From NCBI GenBank assembly GCA_947624765.1, contig CANQLS010000004.1:1-20979 (forward strand): a DNA stretch of 20,979 bases. Direction: 5' to 3'. Source of the stretch: an uncultured Clostridia bacterium (GTDB taxonomy: Bacteria > Bacillota > Clostridia > TANB77 > UBA1234). The position numbers and the translations under genes are program-made. The notes under the pieces were generated by a model, which was given only the letters and a program-made list of their open reading frames with translations, ran no database searches and was not told the DNA's origin. How positions within the stretch are numbered: position 1 is the stretch's first letter; the number at the start of each line of letters is the position of its first letter. Positions 1 to 6,151 of this stretch are shown one piece after another.

Positions 1-123
1 ATAGATACAGCAAATGCCTATGTAAATGAAAAAGGTGTAGGTAGAGGAATAAAAAAATCAGGAGTTGCAAGAGAAGATAAACCAGCAGTTTTACAAGTGG
101 AAGCACATCCTTATTATCAGCAA
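1..123 (+). pseudogene. Aldo/keto reductase remnant (5' cut by window, internally deleted)
   Basis: Frame 1 reads IDTANAYVNEKGVGRGIKKS, the aldo/keto reductase segment holding the catalytic Asp and Tyr (D-x-A-x-x-Y). A few residues later (VAREDKPAVLQVEAHPYYQQ) it jumps to the 'PAVNQVExHPYxQQ' segment, which in intact enzymes lies roughly 80-100 residues further on. The intervening barrel strands, including the catalytic Lys and His segments, are missing, so this is a deletion derivative that cannot be active. Family homology stops near base 122, where the next remnant starts in another frame; frame 1 itself runs on to a TAA at 157-159. The true 5' end lies outside the window. Confidence 0.75.
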
Positions 124-386
124 GGAGAGCAGGAACAACAGCAACATTTGACCAATTAAATAAATATTTTGCAATGAATCAAATGCCAATTATATCATCA
201 AGGTATTGGAATATGGTTCATGACGGAACGCCAGAAGAAGTAAGAAAAGATGAAGAAGGAATGCAAATTATGAGAATACTAGGAAAGAATATGGCGTATT
301 TCCTAAAGTGTCAAGAAGCTGCCAAAAAAGCAGGAATAACTATGCCACCAGTAGAGAAGATAACTTTTACGAATTTTATTAGATAA
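123..386 (+). pseudogene. NADPH-dependent FMN reductase (flavodoxin-fold) C-terminal remnant
   Basis: From base 123 the frame used by the ATG at 174 is already coding. It reads AGTTATFDQLNKYFAMNQMP, then a stretch with SSRYWNMVHD, GMQIMRILGKNMAYFLK and a C-terminal TFTNFIR. This matches the C-terminal half of NAD(P)H-dependent flavodoxin-family oxidoreductases from Clostridia. Codons upstream of the ATG at 174 clearly belong to the same family, so 174 is not a real start. The N-terminal FMN-binding half is absent and is replaced by aldo/keto reductase sequence in another frame. No ribosome binding site precedes it, so I call it a remnant. Confidence 0.7.
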
Positions 387-454
387 ATAGCAAATTATTG
401 CTTGGAATTTATAAATAAATTTTAAAAATTCATAGATTTTCATAGAAAAAATGG

Positions 455-460
455 TATAAT
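455..460 (+). promoter_or_regulatory. -10 box of the toxin-antitoxin operon
   Basis: A perfect TATAAT lies 33 bp before the antitoxin ATG (493), but no good -35 box is visible (TAGATT at 434-439 with a short 15-bp spacer is the best). Autoregulation is usual for such operons; no clear palindrome was identified here. Confidence 0.45.
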
Positions 461-492
461 ATTAGTGTAAATCTATTTTGGAGGTAAAGAAT

Positions 493-735
493 ATGTCTAT
501 AGAAAAACAAAAATTGTATAATGAAATAGAAACATTACCAGAAGAACTTACAAATCAAGTTATTAATTTTGTTGAATATTTAAAATTATCATATATAGAT
601 AAAGAAGCACCAGATAGTGTTACTATAAAAAGTAAGAAAGATTTAAAAGAAAAATTACAAAAAGGACTTGATGATATAAAAGAAAATAGACTATACTCTC
701 TAGATGATGTTTTCAGTAAAATAGAGAATATATAA
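493..735 (+). CDS. DUF2281-like antitoxin of a type II toxin-antitoxin pair
   Basis: This encodes an 80-residue protein starting MSIEKQKLYNEIETLPEEL. The N-terminal helix pair (residues 3-38, containing LPEELTNQVINFVEYLKL) is the DUF2281/antitoxin-type segment, in which 'LPxELxxEVxDFVEFL' is the usual pattern. The charged tail (KKDLKEKLQKGLDDIKENR) resembles the toxin-wrapping region of RelB/Phd-like antitoxins. ATG 493 is chosen because GGAGGT at 480-485 sits 7 bases upstream; an in-frame TTG at 478 overlaps that site and is unlikely. The toxin gene begins 16 bases after the stop, which supports a co-transcribed pair. The family call is by pattern recognition; the pairing is inferred from gene order. 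Confidence 0.75.
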   Translation: MSIEKQKLYNEIETLPEELTNQVINFVEYLKLSYIDKEAPDSVTIKSKKDLKEKLQKGLDDIKENRLYSLDDVFSKIENI

Positions 736-750
736 AGGGGAGTATTGGCT

Positions 751-1074
751 ATGAAAAGATATATAGTAGAAATGTCAGATACTGCTGAACAAGACTTGGA
801 AAATATTATTTCATATCTAAAATATGATTTGGCAGGAGATATTATAGCAGATAAGTATAAAATTTTATTTAAGCAAGAATTAAAGAAACTAGAAGATGTT
901 GCTGGAATAATGCCTATTTTAGAAGAAGAATTAACAGGACATAAAAACATTAGAAAAATTAATGTGAGAAATTATATAATTTTTTATATTATTGATGAGG
1001 CTGTTGGTAAAGCTTTGGTAGTGAGAATAGGACATTGTTTTATGGATTGGGAAAAATATTTAAAAGATGAATAA
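751..1074 (+). CDS. ParE/RelE superfamily toxin
   Basis: This is a 107-residue protein of the ParE/RelE fold. The N-terminal strand-helix MKRYIVEMSDTAEQDLENII matches the 'Y-x-V-x-x-S-x-x-A-x-x-D-L-x-x-I' pattern. The C-terminal strands IRKINVRNYIIFYIIDE and VVRIGHCFMDWEKYL match the 'R-x-x-x-x-x-Y-x-I-x-Y-x-I' and 'V-x-R-I-x-H-x-R-x-D-x-x-x-x-L' patterns, except that the usual Arg after His is Phe here. Such toxins cleave ribosome-bound mRNA (RelE) or poison gyrase (ParE); which applies cannot be told. AGGGGAG at 736-742 gives an 8-base spacing to ATG 751; the in-frame TTG at 745 is too close to it. A terminator at 1103 closes the operon. Confidence 0.82.
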   Translation: MKRYIVEMSDTAEQDLENIISYLKYDLAGDIIADKYKILFKQELKKLEDVAGIMPILEEELTGHKNIRKINVRNYIIFYIIDEAVGKALVVRIGHCFMDWEKYLKDE

Positions 1075-1102
1075 ATTTAGTTTAACATATCATTTTAATG
1101 TG

Positions 1103-1131
1103 GATATAATAGAAATATTATATCTATTTTT
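1103..1131 (+). terminator. Rho-independent terminator of the toxin-antitoxin operon
   Basis: GATATAATA (1103-1111) and TATTATATC (1116-1124) form a perfect 9-bp stem with a GAAA loop, followed by TATTTTT. It lies 28 bases after the toxin stop codon. Confidence 0.75.
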
Positions 1132-1174
1132 ATATCCAGAGTGATAACACAATTCGTATAAACAAATGGTTGTA

Positions 1175-1203
1175 TTTACAATTACTTGTTTTTTTTATAT
1201 AAT
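1175..1203 (+). promoter_or_regulatory. Sigma-A promoter for the first GNAT gene
   Basis: TTTACA (1175-1180) and TATAAT (1198-1203) are separated by 17 bp and placed 42 bp before the start codon. Confidence 0.65.
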
Positions 1204-1244
1204 CGAACTATAAAAATAATAATTTATAAAGGAAAATGATTATT

Positions 1245-1658
1245 ATGAGATATGAAAAAAATATTTTAACTAGTGAAATTTATTGCGAATTAAGAAAAAG
1301 TGTAGAATGGTTTGAATTGCCAAAAATTAAAATAGATGAGGCTATAAAAAATAGTATATATACTATAACTGTATTTGACGGAGATAATCCTGTAGGTATG
1401 GGAAGATTAATTGGAGATGGCATTTATTTTGTTATTGTAGATGTTGTTGTGAATCCAGAATATCAAAGAAAAGGTATTGGCACTCAAATAGTAAATATGT
1501 TTATTGACTACGTGGATAAAGAAACAATAACAGGTAGTCGTTCGAGTATTCAATTAATAGCCGAAAAAGGAAAAGAAGGTTTTTATGAGAAACTTGGATT
1601 TAAAAAGATACCAAACGAATTTTGTGGCAGTGGTATGAGAAAAGGTATTCGTAAATAG
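1245..1658 (+). CDS. GNAT family N-acetyltransferase
   Basis: This 137-residue protein has the single-domain GNAT fold. Motif A is clear: VVVNPEYQRKGIGTQIVNMF, with the Q-R-K-G-I-G acetyl-CoA pyrophosphate loop. The C-terminal motif B (LIAEKGKEGFYEKLGF) carries the usual F-Y-x-x-x-G-F. The acceptor substrate cannot be predicted. ATG 1245 is preferred: GGA at 1231-1233 lies about 11 bases upstream, while the in-frame ATG at 1236 is only 2 bases from it. It is a single-gene unit with its own promoter (1175-1203). The last codons and about 90 bp of 3' flank recur near 6734 in diverged form, so a relative of this gene once lay there. Confidence 0.88.
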   Translation: MRYEKNILTSEIYCELRKSVEWFELPKIKIDEAIKNSIYTITVFDGDNPVGMGRLIGDGIYFVIVDVVVNPEYQRKGIGTQIVNMFIDYVDKETITGSRSSIQLIAEKGKEGFYEKLGFKKIPNEFCGSGMRKGIRK

Positions 1659-1735
1659 CCCATACAATCTTGAAAGAAATATATAAACAAATACATTTCA
1701 TATACATTTGAAGCGCAATATGTATGTAAAATGTA
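1641..1735 (+). repeat. Diverged direct repeat, copy 1 (GNAT 3' end plus flank)
   Basis: Starting in the last five codons of the GNAT gene (K-G-I-R-K-stop) and running about 75 bases beyond it, this sequence matches 6734-6845. Shared blocks are ATTCGTAAATAGC, ATACAA, CAAATA, TTTCATAT and AAGCGCAATAT, with small insertions between them. CATATACATT and AATATGTATG on either side of the AAGCGC block can pair imperfectly. Confidence 0.6.
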
Positions 1736-1771
1736 AAGGCAATAATATGAATAAGCGTAACATAAATGTTG

Positions 1772-1805
1772 AAAATAGCTATGTGTAAACATAAGCTATT
1801 TTTTT
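1772..1805 (+). terminator. Rho-independent terminator
   Basis: ATAGCTATGT (1775-1784) pairs with ACAT (1789-1792) and AGCTAT (1794-1799), with one bulged A and a GTAA loop. AAA/TTT extends the stem, and a run of seven T ends it. It separates the first GNAT unit from the promoter at 1837. Confidence 0.75.
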
Positions 1806-1836
1806 GAAAAAAAGGTATAATTTTTTTAAAATAATA

Positions 1837-1865
1837 TTGACACTGTGTCAGGATTAGTATATTAT
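1837..1865 (+). promoter_or_regulatory. Sigma-A promoter of the CMD-TetR operon
   Basis: Consensus TTGACA (1837-1842) and TATTAT (1860-1865) with exactly 17 bp between them. The start point would fall near 1872, inside the second operator. Confidence 0.8.
1838..1850 (+). promoter_or_regulatory. Palindromic operator O1 (probable TetR site)
   Basis: TGACACTGTGTCA is a perfect 13-bp palindrome that covers the last five bases of the -35 box and the start of the spacer. It shares TGACA-N3-TGTCA with the second site at 1870-1884. Binding here would block RNA polymerase. The TetR gene at 2655 in the same operon is the obvious candidate ligand, by inference from position. Confidence 0.7.
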
Positions 1866-1869
1866 GATA

Positions 1870-1884
1870 CTGACAAGGTGTCAG
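1870..1884 (+). promoter_or_regulatory. Palindromic operator O2 (probable TetR site)
   Basis: CTGACAAGGTGTCAG has perfect 6-bp arms around a 3-bp centre. It spans the expected transcription start and lies just before the ribosome binding site at 1886. Its centre is 33 bp from that of O1, about three helical turns, so two dimers could sit on the same DNA face. Confidence 0.7.
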
Positions 1885-1901
1885 AGGGAGGAGAAATGAT
1901 A

Positions 1902-2633
1902 ATGAATCGTTTTGAAGAAAGCAAAGAAGTATTTAACAAATTATTTGGAGAATTATCAGATGCGGAAAAGGAAATAGATCATGAACTTATGGAAATTTTG
2001 AGGAGGTTTATATTTGGAGATGTTTTCCATAGTAGTGATGAACTAGATTTGAAAGAGAGAGAATTAATTACTGTAACAATTTTAGCAGTATTACAAACAC
2101 TTCCACAATTGTCTGCACATATCAATGCAGCATTAAATGTAGGAGCAACTCCTATAGAAGTAAGAGAAACTATTTATCAGTTAGCACCTTTTATAGGTTT
2201 TCCAAGAACATTAAATGCAGTAAGCACAATGAACGAAGTTTTTAAATCAAGAGAAATTAAATTACCATTAGAAAACATGGGAACAGTAACAGATGAAACA
2301 AGGTTTGAAGAAGGTTTTAAAATTCAAAATCCAATATATGGAGATGAAATAAAGGGAAAATATCTGGATGTACCTGAAATTCCTAAATATTTAACAGAAT
2401 TTGGCTTTGGAGATTTTTATACAAGAAAAGGTTTAGACATAAAAACAAGAGAATTACTTGTATTAGTTGGTTTAACAACAATAAGGTCTGATACTCAAAT
2501 AAAAGCTCATGTGCTTGGAAATATAAAGGTAGGAAATTCAAAGGAGAAATTGCTAGCTGCTATGTTACAATGTTTACCTTATATAGGGTTCCCAAACACA
2601 ATGAATACAATTAATATTATAAAAAGCATTTAA
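1902..2633 (+). CDS. Two-domain carboxymuconolactone decarboxylase (CMD/AhpD-like) family protein
   Basis: This 243-residue protein holds two CMD-like helical domains (about 35-115 and 165-240). Each has the family pattern 'R-E-L-x-x-V-x-x-L...x-A-H-x-x-x-A/G-x-x-x-G', seen as KERELITVTI..LSAHINAALNVG and KTRELLVLVG..IKAHVLGNIKVG, and each ends in an 'x-x-P-Y/F-I-G-F-P-x-T-x-N' block. The Cys-x-x-Cys pair of AhpD peroxidases is absent, so a thiol-redox role is not supported. Its true substrate is unknown; related genes often neighbour flavodoxins and aldo/keto reductases, as here. ATG 1902 lies 8 bases after GGGAGGAG (1886-1893). An upstream GTG at 1845 lies inside the promoter and cannot be the start. 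It is probably co-transcribed with, and repressed by, the TetR gene 21 bases downstream. Confidence 0.88.
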   Translation: MNRFEESKEVFNKLFGELSDAEKEIDHELMEILRRFIFGDVFHSSDELDLKERELITVTILAVLQTLPQLSAHINAALNVGATPIEVRETIYQLAPFIGFPRTLNAVSTMNEVFKSREIKLPLENMGTVTDETRFEEGFKIQNPIYGDEIKGKYLDVPEIPKYLTEFGFGDFYTRKGLDIKTRELLVLVGLTTIRSDTQIKAHVLGNIKVGNSKEKLLAAMLQCLPYIGFPNTMNTINIIKSI

Positions 2634-2654
2634 AAGAGAGAAGGATGATAAAAA

Positions 2655-3263
2655 ATGGAAATAAAATCAGCAGATGAAAGAAGAGAAGAAATTATAAATG
2701 CTTGTGAAGAATTATATCAGTCTAAAAGTTTTAAGGAAATAACTTTAAAAGATATAAGCGAAAAGACTACATTTTCAAGACCTTCTATATATAATTACTT
2801 TCAGACAAAAGAAGAAATATTTTTAGCGATTTTGAAAAGAGAGTATGAAAAATGGATAAAAGATTTAGCAAATATATATTTAAAAAACGATAAACTAAAA
2901 AAAGATGAATTTGCAACTAAAATTGCAAAAACAATTGAAAAGAGAGAACAGTTATTAAAACTTTTGTCAATGAATTTATATGATATGGAAGCAAATAGTC
3001 GTATGGAACAATTAATAGAGTTTAAGAAAAGTTATGGAGAATCACTAAAAGCAGTTAGAAAGTGTCTAGATAAATTTTTTAAGAATATGAGTGAAGAAGA
3101 AAAAGATAAATTTGTTTTTTCATTTTTTCCATTGATGTACGGAATTTATCCATATACTCGTGCTACTGAGAAACAAAAAGAAGCTATGAAAAAAGCAGAA
3201 GTTCCATTTAAGTTCTTTTCAATATATAAAATGGTGTATGAAAGTATAATGAAGTTGTTGTAA
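2655..3263 (+). CDS. TetR/AcrR family transcriptional regulator
   Basis: This is a 202-residue regulator with the canonical N-terminal TetR helix-turn-helix at about residues 28-50 (ITLKDISEKTTFSRPSIYNY, followed by FQTKEEIF). The C-terminal three quarters is an all-helical ligand-binding and dimerisation domain. AAGGATG at 2641-2647 serves as the ribosome binding site. It is the second gene of the operon starting at 1837, whose promoter carries two matching palindromes, so autorepression that also controls the CMD gene is the simplest model. It may also control the flavodoxin that follows 48 bases later, as no separate promoter is obvious there. The effector cannot be predicted. Confidence 0.9.
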   Translation: MEIKSADERREEIINACEELYQSKSFKEITLKDISEKTTFSRPSIYNYFQTKEEIFLAILKREYEKWIKDLANIYLKNDKLKKDEFATKIAKTIEKREQLLKLLSMNLYDMEANSRMEQLIEFKKSYGESLKAVRKCLDKFFKNMSEEEKDKFVFSFFPLMYGIYPYTRATEKQKEAMKKAEVPFKFFSIYKMVYESIMKLL

Positions 3264-3311
3264 AAAAGTTTTAAAATGATAAAAATATTTAAAGAAAGAA
3301 GGAAAAGTAAT

Positions 3312-3992
3312 ATGAATAAAAAAGTATTGGTTTTGGTAATTGCAATTGTTTTAACTACATTAGGTGTTGGAGTTTTTATAGCAAGTTCTAGTGGACCTAA
3401 TAATACAAATAATGATAATTTAAATGAAAATATAAATGAATCTAACAATTTAGAAGAAAATAATAATGTACCAAATTTAGATGAAAATTCTAATAGTGGT
3501 AATAATCTAGGTAATATAGAAAATAATTCGAATAATGATGATAATTCAAGTGATGCGGAAGATAATGAAGAAACATCTAATAGCGATAATATTGCAATTG
3601 TTTATTTTTCTGCAACAGGGACGACAAGAAGAGTTGCAGAATATATAAAAGATGCTACTGGTGGAGATTTGATTGAAATTGAGCCAAAAGAAAAGTATAC
3701 AGATGATGATTTAAATTATAATAATACTAATAGTAGATCTACGAGAGAACAAAATGACTCTTCTGTAAGACCAGAAATTGCAAATACAATTGATACAAGT
3801 TCTTTTGATGTAATTTATTTGGGTTATCCAATTTGGTGGGGAGATGCACCAAGAATAATTTTAACATTTTTAGATACTTATGATTTAAGTGGAAAAACAG
3901 TTATTCCATTCTGCACATCAGGAGGTTCTGGAATAGGTTCAAGTGTTAGCTATTTTAGTTCCTTATGGAGTAGGAATGATTCCATTAAATAA
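3312..3992 (+). pseudogene. Membrane-anchored flavodoxin, truncated and fused out of frame into amidohydrolase sequence
   Basis: ATG 3312 follows AGAAGGAAAAG. The product has an N-terminal hydrophobic anchor (residues 4-24, KVLVLVIAIVLTTLGVGVFI) without a lipobox Cys, and a 65-residue Asn/Glu/Asp-rich linker. A flavodoxin domain begins at about residue 94 with the FMN-phosphate loop YFSATGTTRRVAEYI. It continues with LGYPIWWGDAPR and PFCTSGGSGIGSSVS, typical of extracytoplasmic clostridial flavodoxins. Homology then stops at about base 3945, and the last 14 codons are amidohydrolase sequence read in the wrong frame. The final strand and helix of the flavodoxin are lost, so FMN binding may be compromised. 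It could still be expressed as a shortened protein. Confidence 0.7.
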
Positions 3993-4590
3993 TATTGAAG
4001 AAGCATTAAAGATTATGAACGAAATAAAGGAAAATGAATATTTAGTAGGAATACAATTATTCACAAGACATTTAGGAAAATCTGTTGCAGATAATGAGTT
4101 TAGAAGTATTTTTGAAAAAGCATCAGAATTAGATATGCCAATATGGATACATCCTGTTTTTGATGAAAGAAAACCAGATAATAATATGGTATTTAGCTGG
4201 GAATATGAATTATCACAAGCAATGATGCAAATAGTACAGGCAAATATTTTTAAAGATTTTCCTAATATAAAAATAATTGTGCATCATGCAGGAGCAATGA
4301 TACCATTTTTTGCGGGTAGAATAGATAATATATTACCAAAAGAACAAGCAGAAGATTTTAAAAAATTCTACGTGGATACAGCCATACTTGGAAATACGAA
4401 AGCACTAGAACTTGCATTGTCTTATTTTGGAGAAGATAAGGTTTTATATGGTACAGATGCACCACTTGGAATTATGCCTGCAGGAGCAACAAAAGAAATA
4501 GAGGATGCAATAAATGAACTTCCAGTAAATGAAGATATAAAAGAAAAAATCTATAATAAAAATATTATGAAGTTAATAAATCAAAATTAA
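3946..4590 (+). pseudogene. Amidohydrolase (amidohydrolase_2 type) C-terminal remnant
   Basis: In frame from about 3946 the sequence reads AILVPYGVGMIPLNNIEEAL, then MPIWIHPVFDERKP, IIVHHAGAMIPFFAGRI and KVLYGTDAPLGIM. These are the barrel segments of metal-dependent amidohydrolases, with the metal-ligand candidates His (WIHP), His (HHAG) and Asp (GTDAP). The N-terminal 90-100 residues, including the first 'H-x-H' strand, are missing. The reading frame opens inside the flavodoxin gene with no ribosome binding site. A GTG at 3943 is formally available, but a functional enzyme is not expected. Confidence 0.75.
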
Positions 4591-4607
4591 ATATAATGGG
4601 TAAATAG

Positions 4608-4635
4608 TTTAAATTTAAAATAATAAATATATAAT
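4608..4635 (+). promoter_or_regulatory. Weak promoter candidate for the VanZ-like gene
   Basis: TTTAAA (4608-4613) and TATAAT (4630-4635) are separated by 16 bp, between the amidohydrolase remnant and the strong ribosome binding site at 4664-4673. The -35 box is poor. Confidence 0.35.
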
Positions 4636-4678
4636 GAATTCAGAATAAAAAGTAATTTATTATAAGGGGGGAGATTTT

Positions 4679-5176
4679 ATATTTTTAATACTTTTATATA
4701 TTTTTATTTTTTATAAAAAATGGAAAGAAAAAGGAAAAGATAAATTGCTTGTTAATACCATTATGTATATATATTTATCTTTTGTATTATATTTTACTTT
4801 GATGCCAATTATAACATCTTTACTGTTTATATTTGATCATCCATATGATTCAATGAATTTAGTACCATTTGTTGATGTAATAAATGGTAGAGGAGATTTT
4901 GTTAGACAAGTATTATTAAATGTAATAATGACGATTCCATTTGGTTTTTTATTTCCTCTTACAAATAATAAAAATCCCAATTTTCTAAAAACAATAATTT
5001 ATACGATTTTATTAAGTTTAAGTATTGAATTGTTACAACCTTTAATAAACGGTTGTAGATCATCTGATATAACTGATATAATAACTAATGTTATAGGTGG
5101 AATAATTGGATATATAGGATATTTAATTTTCAAACCCTTGACTACAAAAATACTAAACTATATAAAAAATAAGTAA
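4679..5176 (+). CDS. VanZ-like membrane protein (apparently without a standard start codon)
   Basis: The VanZ-family frame reads through four to five hydrophobic segments. Visible family features are YFTLMPI, SMNLVPFVDV, LLNVIMTIPFGFLFPL, SIELLQPLI, 'SSDITDIITNVIGGIIGYIG' and a basic C-terminus. VanZ relatives in Clostridia are usually about 160-200 residues. The frame stays open upstream of TTG 4745 and encodes a credible first membrane helix (IFLILLYIFIFYKKWKEKGK). A very strong ribosome binding site (AAGGGGGGAG, 4664-4673) is followed 5 bases later by ATA at 4679 in this frame, where an ATG would be expected. Either ATA is used, the start has mutated, or translation begins at TTG 4745 and loses the first helix. 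VanZ proteins are linked to teicoplanin and lipoglycopeptide tolerance, but most members are uncharacterised. Confidence 0.7.
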   Translation: MFLILLYIFIFYKKWKEKGKDKLLVNTIMYIYLSFVLYFTLMPIITSLLFIFDHPYDSMNLVPFVDVINGRGDFVRQVLLNVIMTIPFGFLFPLTNNKNPNFLKTIIYTILLSLSIELLQPLINGCRSSDITDIITNVIGGIIGYIGYLIFKPLTTKILNYIKNK

Positions 5177-5219
5177 TACAAATTATAAGAGCACCGGAAA
5201 AACGAGAAATTTCTTATTG

Positions 5220-5249
5220 TTGACAGTATACAACCTTAAGATATATAAT
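5220..5249 (+). promoter_or_regulatory. Sigma-A promoter for the DUF3841 gene
   Basis: TTGACA (5220-5225) and TATAAT (5244-5249) with an 18-bp spacer. A 10-bp palindrome AGAAATTTCT (5205-5214) lies just upstream. The roughly 115-base leader contains an inverted repeat ATAACAA/TTGTTAT (5289-5295 and 5301-5307). Confidence 0.7.
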
Positions 5250-5371
5250 TTTAAAATGAGATGATAAGAAAAATGATTTGCCAAAGAAATAACAATTAGT
5301 TTGTTATCATTAGGTTATATGAATAGTAGTATTTTATATAAAGGTTTATATAAAATGTTAGGAGAATAATA

Positions 5372-6051
5372 ATGAGATTAATAATATTTCAATCATTTGA
5401 AGCATTAAAAAGCTTAATAGATAATGGATATCTAATTTGTGATGATAAGTACATAGATAAAAAGAAATTTGAATTCATTTATGAATGGATTATAGAAAAA
5501 ATGAGTAAGCAAGTTGTTAACAATATAAATGCAAAATATCCAATTTGGTGCTGGGTTAAGTGTTATAATGGAATCTGCCCACCAAAAAGAAAAAAAGCAG
5601 AAAAAGTAAGTGGATTTGATGTGAAATAACTTTTAACAAAAACAATAAAGAGGTATTTATAACAGATTTTAGAAGATATTCATTTTTGCTTAATAATGTT
5701 TATATTCCGAAATCAATAGAAGATAAAAATAAATTTAATAATGAATTGTTAAAAAAGAATATAACATTGGAAGAATTAAAAGCATATGTTAGACAAGACA
5801 AATATGAAAGTTATAGGCAAGATAAAGAATTTTTAGATATATGTGAAAAAATTAGAAAAAGTTTTGATAGATGTATAACGGAAGATAGTGATATACTTCA
5901 AGGCTGTGTGTGGGATATAAAATTGGAAGATATTGAAAAAATAGAGTTTCTAAATTCAAATGATGATTATTCATATGGAACTTTAAATTATATTAGAGCA
6001 AACAACAAAAGAATAAATTGGATTGAAGACTTTTATAAATTACTAAAATAG
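5372..6051 (+). pseudogene. DUF3841 protein split by a one-base frameshift
   Basis: Two consecutive frames together give one DUF3841 protein of about 226 residues. The first part (5372-5629) has the family N-terminus RLIIFQSFEALKSLIDNGYL and the YPIWCWVKCYNG motif (usually YPIWAWY). It stops at TAA 5627. The next frame, read from 5626, continues without a gap: ITFNKNNKEVFITDFRRYSF, then LLNNVYIPKS, and ends with a 'C-V-W-D-I-K-L-E-D-I' block resembling the family's C-terminal 'A-T-x-W-E-I-x-x-x-x-I'. Restoring one A to the AAA run at 5624-5626 repairs it. A good ribosome binding site (TTAGGAGAA) precedes ATG 5372. The function of DUF3841 is unknown. The break is either real or a homopolymer sequencing error. 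Confidence 0.75.
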
Positions 6052-6151
6052 ATTAAAAGTTTTAACTAGAGCTACAAATAATAGAAAAAAGCAGTAGAAG
6101 CGCCTGGCAAAAGTACTTCAAATGAATGGTGTGAGTATAAAAGGAGAGTAT

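Noticed and set aside
1845..1901. Longer N-terminus for the CMD protein from GTG 1845.
   Set aside because: This stretch contains the promoter and both operators and lies upstream of the GGGAGGAG ribosome binding site.
5289..5307. ATAACAA/TTGTTAT as a terminator or operator in the DUF3841 leader.
   Set aside because: Only 7 AT-rich pairs with no T-run; such repeats are expected by chance in DNA this rich in A and T.
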